DNA of 64,000 nt from assembly GCF_030272615.1 (NCBI RefSeq), contig NC_081407.1:102841897-102905896 (forward strand), in the 5' to 3' direction. The notes below the pieces were generated by a model. That model was not told where the DNA came from. It saw nothing but the letters and a program-made list of their open reading frames with translations, and searched no databases. Every line of letters begins with the position of its first letter. Position 1 is the stretch's first letter. The stretch comes from Cryptomeria japonica. Lineage: Eukaryota; Streptophyta; Pinopsida; Cupressales; Cupressaceae. Both the position numbers and the translations under genes were made by a program. Of this stretch, positions 1-10,439 are shown piece after piece.

Positions 1-1640
1 GATTTGGCTGGATTTTGATTTGACACTCTCTTATTTCACCCATTCATTTCCAAATTACTTTTATGATCCTCTTCTTTGATTTTTGAAATTGGTGTGTCCA
101 ACAAGCCTGCCTTCAAAGCTATTCATTCAAAATGTAGGTTGGGTTTGTTGGTTTTATCAAGTCTACCCTCAAGCTCTCTATTTTTCTTGGAATTTATTTC
201 TTCTTCCCAATGGATACCTCTAATATCACTCTGATTTCTTTAGAAAGACATATGGCTTTCCTTGGGCTGATAACTCATAAGCAACTCTATGAAGTGGTTA
301 ATCATTGTCATAAGCTCTTCTTCCATGTAGTAAATCATGTTCTTGGTGGTGAATTCATCAGGGTAAATCATAGATACAAAGTCAACATTTATATTCGTGC
401 CATTTTTCTTGCCATGACTCTCATGGTTGGTGAATTAAAGGTGGCTATGGAAGAGTAAAAGTACAAACCTGTGTCACACTTTTACAAAGGAAAAGGTTAA
501 CAAAATAATAATTGTTCAATTTTGACGGCATAAAAGTGGCATTTGTATTTTGAATTTGAAGATGATGTAAATTGATAAAATGTGTAAAATTTGATGAAGT
601 TAAAGTTTACTATTTTTTGAAATTTTTTTGTCAATAATTGATTTATTTTCTTACCTTTAAAGTCAATTTTTTTATTGCTGAAAAATATTGAAAATCAGGG
701 GGTTTAATTCCCACCAAAAAAGAAAATATAAATCAACTTATTTTCTTTCTGATTTTGATATCCCTTATATATGACATACATATACAGTGCATAAAAAAAA
801 TTAAAAAATATTGATGTATATTTTATTTGTTATAACATTTTAAAGTCGAATATACCTAAATTTGATAGTTTTTTTCTCGCCCCACAATTTGTCTATTAAA
901 TTTATGATAATAAAAAAAAAACCCTTTTGGAGAAGACTCTATCCTCTAGTGAACCAAATTTTTTTGAGGTGATTCAATATTTTTTTTGTTTTTCAAACCA
1001 GCCTCTTACTGAACATTAGAATACCTACTTGTAGTATTTTTGAATTTATATATATTAAATATAATCAAAACATCATAAAAAATATATGAGTAGATTCTTG
1101 ACTTCAATCTCTACAAAAAGGTAATTTTTTATTTTTAATAAATTGAATTTACCTATTGAATTTTGTTGCAGAAGTTAGAAATTTCATAAAATTATCAAAT
1201 TTGGTGATGTGGCTGCCACTTAGGACATTCTAGCCGAAACACTTTAGGCCAACGTACCTAGTCATTTGAACGACCACGCCCTTCAACATCATACAAATAA
1301 ATTTTAATTTTTTGGTTTTTAAATATGAATTTGAAGCAATGTTAATTAATAAAATTGATTTTTTAATTAAATCATTTTTTTTTGCGGCATTTTGGATATA
1401 AAGTGACGAAGATTATAAAGTGGCAAAGATTATAAAGGGGTGAAGATTTCAAATTTTTTTCAAGATTTTGGTTGAAGGATTCTACTTTTTTCAAGTATGT
1501 TATTATTATTTTTTTTTCAATTATGTTTAAATATACAATAGTAAAAAGGTTTTTCAAAACTAAATATTTTTTAGATTTTATTAAACTTTATTTTATTAAT
1601 CCTTAATTGTGGATTCAATCATTTATTTTCAAGTATGTTA
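1..1640. other. AT-rich sequence, no recognised gene
   Basis: The only open frame of note is a short ORF on the plus strand at 210-458 (82 codons, ATG start), whose product matches nothing I recognise and has no clear domain. The rest is low-complexity AT-rich DNA with homopolymer runs. The 61-codon minus-strand ORF near 1372-1557 is lysine- and isoleucine-rich, as expected from AT-rich noise. I see no RNA gene or regulatory site that I could defend. Confidence 0.4.
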
Positions 1641-1687
1641 TATTAAACCTTAATTGTGGATCCAATCGTGTATTTTAACTTGGACCT

Positions 1688-1873
1688 TTTATTTACATAT
1701 ATGGATTCATTTATATGCCTTTGTGGACTTTTATTTACATGTATGTCCATCTCTTTTTATTTGCATGTATGTGAATTCTTTTTTATTTACGTGTATGGAT
1801 TTATTTATACGTGTTGATATATGTGTGTGGATTCATTCTTATTTACATGTACATGGATTCATTTTTATTTACT
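1688..1873. repeat. Degenerate minisatellite, TTTATTTACATGTATGGATTC-like unit
   Basis: The motif TTTATTTACATGTATGGATTC recurs about six times with substitutions and small indels, for example TTTATTTACATATATGGATTC near 1688 and a TTTATTTACGTGTATGGATTT form near 1782. The 73-codon ORF over this stretch is a by-product of the repeat and is not counted as a gene. Confidence 0.7.
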
Positions 1874-1879
1874 AATAAA

Positions 1880-2723
1880 CTATTAAAGTTTAAAAGACAT
1901 TCAAAATAGTTGTCAAATCATTTTTAGAAAATGAAAGATGAAATAATACAAAGAATGTAGTAATGTTATTTTGATTGATCAAATTTTTTTTAACATTACC
2001 AACTAAAAAATAAGAATATTATTAAAATAAGTCTCTCAATTGTTGTACTAACTATTGTACTAATCTCAAAACACTAAATCAATTTTAGTGAATTTGTAAA
2101 ATATATTAAACACTAATAAATTTGAGTATATGACACTATTTTGTGACAAATTATAATTTTATTTACCTATACAACTCAACTTCTCTCTATTAGCTACTAG
2201 ATTTCAAGCAATTAATGATATTGTCACTTTCATAAATATTATGGTGAAATAAAGAATCTAACTAGACCTAACCTTACTCCTTATCTTATATATTTCCTTC
2301 TTTATTTTTTCATTTTCTATATTTCAAAAATTGAAGTTCTTCAAATGATAAATGGATGAAATACACTTCATTTAATCAATGTAGCAAGTTTAAGAATGCA
2401 AAATTAAATACATTTTATTTAATCAATGTAGTATGAACAAATCATAGAACTCTCTTTCTTAAGAACAAGGAAAAGTAACTCTAACTTTTGTATATAGTAT
2501 ACACTAGAACAAATCTTAAGTTTATCTAGAACAAAAATTATATATGCATTTACAAATGAAGTCTATGTATAGATTTCACTCTAACATTGTTAGATAACTA
2601 TATATGTATAGATAACCTTTAAAATAAATTGAATGCACGCATCTATGTTTTTTTCTTATATATGGCATATGTATTTGTGTTTTTAGGTTCAAAGTGAAAT
2701 TGAAGATCTGAATACTTTTTGCA
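1880..2723. other. AT-rich intergenic sequence
   Basis: No coding signal is visible. A short motif, ATTTAATCAATGTAG, occurs twice (near 2369 and 2418), a small local duplication. The stretch directly precedes the start codon of the transposase-like ORF at 2724 and could hold its promoter, but I see no convincing TATA box at a fixed distance. Confidence 0.35.
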
Positions 2724-3449
2724 ATGGGGAATAAGAGGACTAGATCAAGGTTGTACGATCATAAAAGGGACGATAAGATGAAAGGTCATACAAAATATAG
2801 TCAACAACAATCCGTTGATGTTTAAGATCAACATGTTGATGTTCAAGAAACGTCTACTCAGGTACGAGATCAAATTGGTACAGAGTCAAGTTCAAAAAAT
2901 TTCTCTAGTATGGAAAATTTGATGGAAATGTATGAAGATAGTATTTTCAATGAAATTCAATCTAAAGATATGATAACTGAAAGCACATTAAAATTGCATG
3001 ATTATTTTGAAAATAAGTCTATTATTGGAAGAGCACAATTATTTGCTAAGTTATTTAAGAAAAGAGAAATGACCCCTATTTTGGAGTTGTTAGGTGCTGA
3101 TAATAAGAAAAAGTCATCTGATACATTAGTAAAAGAAACTATAATTGAAAATTTGCGAGAAGCATTGAAATGTATTGACAACACAAGTCGAGGTGTTGGT
3201 TTAAGTGTTGCATGCAGAACATTGATGACTATAATTACTAGTAAGAAATTATCTCTTAGAAATCAAGTTCACACAATTTCTCAATTAATGAAGGTATCTA
3301 GAAGATCTGTTCAAAGATACATTAGGAAGAGAAATATATTAGATGAAAACATTGAAAACAATTGGATAAATATCTATAGGGTTCCTAAAAAAGACAGAAA
3401 TTCTGAAAATGTAAAAAGACAGGTCATTGAAGATGTTGGTAAATATTGA
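2724..3449 (+). pseudogene. Transposase-like ORF fragment with a helix-turn-helix, one in-frame stop
   Basis: An ATG at 2724 in good context (GCAATGGGG) opens a frame that runs to 3449 with a single TAA at 2823-2825. A second ATG at 2910 gives an uninterrupted 179 codons. The stop lies in an imperfect duplicated motif (GTTGATGTTTAAGATCAA, then GTTGATGTTCAAGAA), so it is most simply a CAA-to-TAA change. The product is basic and helical. Near residue 130 of the shorter form, the sequence VSRRSVQRYIRKR looks like the recognition helix of a DNA-binding helix-turn-helix. Together with the conserved-looking N-terminal helical region this suggests the front of a DNA-transposon protein. No catalytic DDE region follows before the stop at 3447-3449, so the gene looks truncated. 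The family assignment is inference; a host HTH protein remains possible. Confidence 0.45.
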
Positions 3450-3903
3450 GACCATATTTATTTGCATTGTCTATTCTTCCACATTTTGTATACATGTCTA
3501 CGAAGGCTGTTGTAGCTACACAATCTAACAAAATTTCTTCCTCATTTTACCACTGTTATTGATGTATGATTATTTTCATTTGGAATATTATGTAGCCCTT
3601 CCCCTGTTAAGGCACATCAAACTTGTATGTGCCAATGATCTCTTATAGCATGTAAAGAAACAAAATCTCTAGTCTCTGTTGGTTTCGCTTACTGGAAAAA
3701 AACAAGCATAACTATATGTTGAAGATTTTCATGTTCCAAGAGTCTAAAATATTCATTTTTTATTATTGCAATCCTTAATATATCTGTATTTTCAACCAAA
3801 AATTTATCTGACTGAACCACTGTAACAGACTGCCATGAACTTACAGAATAAATCCTTAACTTTGTGTTGATAAGAACAGAATAAATCCAAAATAAATACA
3901 AAT
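3450..3903. other. Non-coding sequence between pseudogenes
   Basis: I see no recognisable coding signal. It may hold the decayed remainder of the transposase-like gene upstream, but the reading frame closes repeatedly and no motif survives. Confidence 0.3.
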
Positions 3904-4100
3904 TCTTGACAACTGACAGAGGTATTTGCATTCTCGGCCAGCACGTGTTTTCCTCCAGTCAATGACATGAATTTGGTTAGATTGGTACTGTGTGGAGGCA
4001 AAGCACAGACTGTTAGTCTATGAGTATGTTGAGAATGGTTCACTAAATAATTATTTGTTTACCCAGGACAACTCAAAAGTGGGGAAGATTAAATATAATA
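3904..4100 (+). pseudogene. Decayed receptor-like kinase fragment (kinase subdomains IV-V)
   Basis: Two frames side by side encode the typical beta4-beta5 strands of a plant receptor-like kinase. One reads MNLVRLVLCGGKAQ from about 3969. After a frame change near 4015 comes VYEYVENGSLNNYLF, ending near 4064. The VYEY..NGSL..YLF pattern is the hinge region of plant RLKs, especially those with lectin-type ectodomains. The fragment is about 200 bases, frameshifted, and has no catalytic loop. It abuts the antisense RLP scrap that begins near 4103. Confidence 0.55.
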
Positions 4101-4102
4101 TA

Positions 4103-4606
4103 AGGGATGGAATCATGGAGAGTATAGTTGTGGAGTTCAAGGGGAATCAAATATGTAAGGTTTGAAATCTAGACGTTAAAGGGTTGGTGAGCGATATCAT
4201 TATTAGTAAGGTATAGGTGGGAGAGGGAGGTGAGGTCTAAAAGAGAAGAGAGAATTGTACCTGACAATCTAGATATGGCAAGTGTTGTAAGGTTAGTAAC
4301 GGATACTACATTTTCTATCACACCATCACTTCCTATTGTTAGATTCACATGGTGCATATAGAATTCTTTGAAGTATCGTAAATTTTGACATGTTGTCAAG
4401 CTCACTTAGAATTGGACCATTAAACCTACAAGAGAGCTTAAATTTACCAAGGCTTTGAAAATGTGAAGGGAGAGGAAGAGGAAGAGGAGACAAGTCAATC
4501 TCACATAGGTTAAGGTCAATCCCACTCTTTTCCACTTGCATCTTCATCTTGGGTGAATTTTGGAGAAAGAGAAGAGGAACAACTTGTGTTGATCTGAAGT
4601 CATGAA
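4103..4606 (-). pseudogene. RLP gene scrap: C-terminal tail joined ahead of N-terminal LRRs
   Basis: Read on the minus strand, 4606-4520 matches the region after the last LRR of the intact gene at 10440-13415 (the SPxxTQDED...EEWD acidic stretch, here frame-shifted). From about 4518 to 4103 it matches the N-terminal LRRs of the same gene (IDLSPLPLPLPSHF, then NMSKF, and later LTTLAISRLSGTILSSLLDLTSLSHLYL). The order is thus tail first, head second, with the promoter, signal peptide and LRR N-cap missing between them. This is what remains when the spacer between two tandem copies is deleted. Several indels and stops make it non-functional. Confidence 0.75.
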
Positions 4607-4679
4607 TTATTTGAAAAATGGTTCAAATAAATTTAGTTTCATCAATTACAATAATTTCTTGATATCCACATAATTAATT

Positions 4680-4985
4680 TGTTAAAAAGGCTTTGGAAGC
4701 AATCAAATAAATATAATTGGTAGGTGTCAATCCAATTTCAACAAACTTAGGTAGCATAATTCCTTCTTATGCCAAAATGAGAGCTTTGGAACAAGGTAAA
4801 TAAATCTATCAACTTGCATAGAGGAAGGGGATTTTTATTTGATGTTGTAGCTACAATTGCCTTGTAGACATGTATGCAAAATGTGGAAGGATAAACAAAG
4901 TATGTGTACTATTTGACCCAATGCATTAAAGAGATGTCATACAATAGAATGAAATAAACATGGGATATGCTCAAATTTGATTCAC
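4680..4985 (+). pseudogene. Decayed pentatricopeptide repeat (PPR) gene fragment
   Basis: One plus-strand frame, interrupted by about eight stops and a local frame slip, reads as two to three consecutive plant PPR motifs of the PLS type. Recognisable pieces include KALEAIK, then LVGVNPISTNLGSIIPSYAK, MRALEQGK, LVDMYAKCGRINKVCVLFD and RDVIQ.NEINMGYAQ. The combination LVDMYAKCG, LFD.M..RDVI.W and GYAQ is diagnostic of land-plant PLS-class organellar RNA-binding PPR proteins. Only about 100 codons survive, with no start, signal or C-terminal E/DYW domain. Most stops sit where Q or W would be expected (for example CAT TAA AGA at the MH.RD position and CAA TAG AAT at the Q.N position). It is a dead fragment. 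Confidence 0.8.
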
Positions 4986-4989
4986 TCCA

Positions 4990-6129
4990 CAATAGTAAAT
5001 TTCATATGTATTTCCTTAAAAATTTAAACATCTAAAAAAACTCATGTACAAACTTTTTGAACAATTCAATTTTTGAGCTTAAACTAAGATTATTTTCAGG
5101 CATTATCAAGATTCTAGAACTTAAGATTGAACATCCAAATTAAGTTATATATTAGAAATAAATCATTTAAAAATAAAAGTCCTAAATCAACATGCAAAAT
5201 AAAATAATTAATTATTCAAAAAGAAAAAACGGATCAATTAGGGAGTCTTGAATCCTGTGTAAATTTGAATCCCTTTAAAAATTATGATATTTCCTTCTTT
5301 ATTTTATAAAACATCATCAACTCAAATGAGATCCCAACATTAAATCTCATGTTTGAATATCATTGAAATGTGCTAATATGCTTGAACAAAAGAAATTAAG
5401 ATTTTATTCATTTTGATTGTGAAGTCAAAATAATGAACAAAAGAAATTAAGATTTTATTCACTTTGAATGTGAAATCAAAAATAAATAAATTAAGGACTC
5501 CGTCACATAAACAACACCTTAAGTGCTAAGATTTTTTCCTAGTGAAATTAAAAGATCTTTGTATTAAATAGCCCCATCATGGTAATCACTGAGTCTCTAA
5601 CCACTTAAGTAGTATGCATCCACAGATAATGGTAAAATAGTTAGTAACTCAAATTATACACCTCAAACTCAATCAATAATGTATGGAGACGAATAAACCA
5701 TAACATGTGATGAACACTACATGAAGACTGGCGGAGAAGCATAACCATGTGTCAAAATAACACTTTTTGTAATTTGAGGATCTAGTTGTAGAACTTTAAT
5801 TTGAAGCCCTGTACACCTACATATCTATTATTCATGTGAGTGTATAACCAATGAATTTGTTTTTAATGCACCTACTCCTATGCCACTTTTAAACCGAAAA
5901 TTCTAGATACATGATTGATGCTTGCACAAATGATTTTATTAGTTATTATTTTGTTACAGTCAAAAATAGATTGTCCACCATTCAATGTGCATTGAATATA
6001 AGTAAATTTTGACTTGTTTATGAGGCAGGTGGGTAGTTCAACTGCCATTGATATTTTTGTCTCCCCTCCAAAAGGCTTATGCATATTTGTACTCTATTAT
6101 TTACAATTTTGCTCCGAATAATGAATATT
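4990..6129. other. AT-rich sequence, no recognised gene
   Basis: No convincing coding sequence. The 68-codon minus-strand ORF at 5878-6084 has no motif that I know. A 19-base phrase, AAAGAAATTAAGATTTTAT, is repeated about 50 bases apart near 5390 and 5440, a small tandem duplication. Confidence 0.35.
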
Positions 6130-6929
6130 GAATATCTTTATTTTCTAATTTAGATTTTAATTTGTTCATAGACATTAGGTCTTAAGGTAGATTTGTTGTT
6201 TATGAGAAAGCCTAGCATTCTTAAGCTTACTTCATGGAAGATTTTGAAGTTAGTTTGTGTAACATATTATGACTTACATTAAAGAACACTTAAATCAAAT
6301 AAACATTGATAATAACACATTTCATATATGAAAGTTAAATATGGAGCATTATAATTTAACTAGTAAACATCTATCAACTTATAGAACAAAAAGAGTTTGA
6401 AACTAACAATTCAATGATATCTATATCAAAAGACAAATTAATTCTTGCCAAGTAAGGAATTGGATGTTCCAAATTTCTTATTTCATTGGGATTCATTGAT
6501 GATTAGGCATTTTAATTATTTCTATTAAATTTACACGAATGCTTTAATATTTTGTTTCTTTGTATTATATATCAAATGTTTTGGTTATTACTATGACTTA
6601 TAATTAATGAAACATTTGTGTTTATGTAAACAATAATGTTACTGTAAAAAATGGTCAAATAAAGTATATTTATGTGAAATGATATTCATTACTAAGCTTC
6701 AATCAAAAGAAGAGACAAAATGAATATATACAATTGAATTAATTTTTGAATATCTATTTAATTTCATGCCATACATGGAGGTACTATATAATATGCACTG
6801 TTTAAAATAATACTTTTTATCAATAAGTACAAAATAAAAATAAGAAGAAAGTCCATATGCATCCACACATAGAGAAGAGAAGGAGAGGGAATCTTTGAAG
6901 GGGAGGGGAAGGGGAAGGAAATAACTTTA
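6130..6929. repeat. RLP 3' flank, copy A of the tandem duplication
   Basis: This stretch aligns along its length with 9650-10439. Shared anchors include CATAGACATTAGGTCT, AGATTTGTTGTTTAT, TAATTTAACTAGTAAA and GACAAATTAATTCTTGCCAAG. Each copy lies immediately 3' (in transcript sense) of an RLP copy on the minus strand, so flank plus gene together make the duplicated unit. By eye the two flanks differ at roughly one base in ten, with small indels. It should contain the former 3' UTR of the broken RLP; I see no conserved ORF. Confidence 0.85.
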
Positions 6930-9645
6930 TTAAAATTTATTTTCTTTAACATATTGATCAAGAATGAAAATAAATTCATCCATGGTCTTGAAACATTTGA
7001 AATGATATTTTTTGTTGAAACATAATACTCCAATAAAAATTGCAAACCCAAATCCAAAGCTCAATCCAATTCCCACTTCCCACCAAACGTCTTCATCCCA
7101 CTCTTCTTCACTTCCATCTTCATCTTGGGTAAATTTTGGAGAAAGAGAAGAGGAACAACTTCTGTTGATTTGAAGTCCACAAAGATGTGCAATGTTTGAA
7201 AATGAACCACCATTGAATGTAAGAAATTGTCCTCCTATCAGTATTCTACTAGATAAATTATTATAAGATATGTTGAAATAACTCAAATATGTGAGAAGTT
7301 GTAGCTCCCCAGGAATATATCCAATAATATTGTTCCTTGAAATATCAAGTGACTCCAATTTCACAAGATTTCCAAAAGTAGTAGGAATTGTGCCACTGAG
7401 ATGATTTCTTGATAAATTGAGAAATTTGAGATCAATGAGGAACCCAATGCCTCGAGGAATATCCCCTGAGAAGTTGTTGCCAGAGAGATCAAGACATCGA
7501 ACCATTGCCAAAGATTTTGCATACTCTAGAAATTGGCCTTTGTTGACTATTTCCATTTTATCTACATAGGACATTGTGCTAGAATTTGAATATTGAAGGA
7601 CATTTGAGCTTTCTGTTTGATTTTTCATTGCTTTCAAGTTACTCAAGCTACTTGGAATAACTCCAGAAAAATTGTTATTTGACAAAATCAAGACTTGAAG
7701 ATGTTGCAGTTTTTCCAACTGTAATGATATTGCACCCATCCCAGTACTAAAATTCAAAGATCAATCAACTTGTCTAACCAATTTGGGATTTTTCCTTGTA
7801 TTTTATTATATTCCAAATCTAGAATTTGCAAAGAGGTACACTTTTGAAGCAATGATGTAATTGGCCCTTGTAGTCTATTACCTCCTAATTTTAACGTTTG
7901 AAGACAAACTATGTTCCCGATCTCACCTTCCAAATGATTGTTTTCAAGATCCAACACCTTTAATGTTGATGAGCAATTCCCAAAACTTGCAAAAAAATTG
8001 CCTGTAATCTTGTTCTTTGACACATCTAAAACCTCCAATGGAGGATATTCAAAAATAGAATGCAGAAAGACACCATTGATACTATTACTTGCAAGTGACA
8101 AATAAATGAGTTGACTGGGGCCATATTTGTTCCTTTTTTCTTTACTAATACTCTCAAATTGATTATCAGACATGTCCAGAAACTGCATGTTAGGATGTGG
8201 CACAAAAAAACTACCTTGTAACTTATTTCTATGTAAGTCCACATATTGAGCATCACATGCACTAAACTTAGAGGTTAATGGTCCTCAAAATTGATTATAA
8301 GAGAGATTGAGTCTCTGCAAGAATGTAAGGTCCCACAACCATTCTGGAATATTTTCACTCAAATAATTGTTGGATAGGTCTATTTGCCTTATGTTGTATT
8401 GAGTGGATATGAAAGTAGGGAAATCACCATGCATATTACAAGAACTCAAAGACAAATAGTAAAGCTAAAATTTAGGGATCCAATTAGAATTCATTTGTAT
8501 CGTCAAGAAATTGTTGGAAAGTTGCAGTTTACCTATCTTTGTTAAACCTTCTAATTGAGAGAGTAAGAAAGTTCCATTCAAATAGTTATCACTGATAGAA
8601 AGGACTTCCAAGGACGAGAGATTACCAAAATTATATGGCAAGCTCCCATTTAATTGATTTGATTCCAGCCGAAGAATTGACAGCTTTAATAGTCCACCTA
8701 AGGAGCTCCACAGAATGTTCCCTCTCAATGAATTATAAGAAATATCCAAGTAGGTCAATGAGGACATATTACCAATGGAATTCAGAATCACTCCTCCAAC
8801 ATTTGATTGTACAATAGAAAGGCTACTGAGCTGGGAAGCATGCTGCATAATGGAGGAGAGGTCTACTTTGAGATCAGTGATGTAATACAAGTCAAGGTTT
8901 CTCAAGTGAGGAAGACTCAACACAACAGAAGGGATGGAACCATGGAGACTGTAGTTGTAGAGGGCGAGGGAAACCAAATATGTAAGGTTTGAAATCCATA
9001 TGGGAAAGGGTTGGTGAGTGACGTCACTATCAAATAGGTAGAGATGGGAGAGGGAGGTGAGGTTTACAAGAGGAGAGAGAATTATACCTGATAGTCCAGA
9101 CATGCCAAGTCTTGTAAGGTTGGTGAGGGACGCAATATTCTCTACACACCATCACCTCCCGTTGTTAGATTCACATGATACATATAGAGCACCTCCAAGC
9201 CTTGCACATTTAGAATCAATGATCTCGATTGGCTCAACTCCAGATGAGAATTGTAAGAGATGTCCAGATATTTCAAGCTAGACATATTGCCAAGATCACA
9301 ATTTGGCCAGTAAGCCTACAATCAAACAAGCTCAAGTGTGTCAATTTGCTAAGGCTTGGAAGATGTGAAGGGAAAGGAAAAGGGGACAAGTCAATATAAC
9401 TGAGCTCGAGGTAGTCCAAATAGTGCAAGTGGAATAAAGAAGGGAATATTTGACTTCTTGAATTCCTCACTACTGCAAACAACATGTGATAACCGAAGGT
9501 GCTAAGATCCACACCAACCACGTGACCAGTGTCCCTGTGGCAGACGATTCCCTTCCAGGAGTAGCACTATAACCCCTTCCATGAGATCAGGTGATCATAT
9601 GGATCATGGAGTTGTTGTTTAAAGAGGATGAGGGCACTTCTTCTT
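6930..9645 (-). pseudogene. Broken LRR receptor-like protein gene (paralogue of the intact copy)
   Basis: Colinear with the intact gene at 10440-13415 from its LRR N-cap to its cytoplasmic tail, but disabled many times. Reading 5' to 3' on the minus strand, homology starts near 9641 inside the LRRNT domain, so the start codon and signal peptide are gone. A 4-base deletion lies near 9297 and a 1-base deletion near 9145. A CAG-to-TAG stop is at 8465-8467, a GGA-to-TGA stop at 8285-8287, and a 14-base deletion near 7745. The last segment (6930-7757) still reads through the island domain, the final four LRRs, the acidic stretch, a transmembrane helix and a short tail ending at 6930. Compared with the intact gene it lacks LRR 3 and LRR 11, so repeat number differs between paralogues. 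The minus-strand ORFs at 6930-7757, 7754-8242, 8465-9103 and 9273-9521 are pieces of this one gene. Confidence 0.93.
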
Positions 9646-9649
9646 GTTT

Positions 9650-10439
9650 ATATTTTCCAATTTAGATTTTGATTAGTTCATAGACATTAGGTCTAAAGGT
9701 AGATTTGTTGTTTATAAGAAAATCTAACATTCTTAAGCTTCTTTCATGGAAGGTCTTAATCTAAATGTTGTGTAACACATGATGATTTATATTAAAGGAC
9801 ACTTAAATAAATATTTGATAATAACACATCTCATATATGGAAGTTAAATATGGAGCGTTATAATTTAACTAGTAAATATCTATCAATTTATAGAACAAAA
9901 AGTGTTTGAAAATAACAATTTCAATGATATCTACATAAAAAGACAAATTAATTCTTGCCAAGTATGGAATTGAATGTTTTATATTTCATATTGCATCAAG
10001 GGCTTCACTAATAAGTAATGTTATTCTCTAATCTAATTATCGTCATTAAATTTACTTGAATGTTTTTAGTTTGTTTGCTTTGTATATCAAAAAATTTGGT
10101 TGCTATTGTGACTTGTTATTAATGGAACATCTATGTTTATGTAAATAGTAATGCTATTCCAAAAATAGTCACATAATAGATATTTATGTGGAATTATGTT
10201 CACTTCTTAGCTTCAATCAAAAGAAGAGAAAAAATCAATGTAGACAATTGAATTACTTTTAAATATCTATTTAATTGCATGTTATACTTTGAGGTACTAT
10301 ACAACATGATATTTAAAAGAATACATTCTATAAAGAAGTACAAAATAAATGAATATTAAAATCCATATACATCCATTCTTAGAGAAGAGAGGGGGAGGGA
10401 TTCTTTCAAGGGAATGAGAAGAGGAAGAAAATAACTTTA
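9650..10439. repeat. RLP 3' flank, copy B of the tandem duplication
   Basis: Partner of 6130-6929. It lies between the truncated 5' end of the broken RLP and the stop codon of the intact RLP. The join at about 9641-9655 is the duplication breakpoint: RLP coding sequence just downstream of the signal peptide passes straight into the neighbour's 3' flank, with no promoter left for the broken copy. Confidence 0.85.

Noticed and set aside
210-458. 82-codon ORF as a possible gene
   Set aside because: No homology known to me, no conserved motif, and ORFs of this size are frequent by chance; kept only as a remark.
1654-1875. 73-codon ORF rich in Phe, Leu, Tyr
   Set aside because: Produced by the minisatellite in this stretch.
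8635-9281. Plus-strand ORFs within the broken RLP
   Set aside because: Antisense to LRR coding sequence; no domain and no start context of note.
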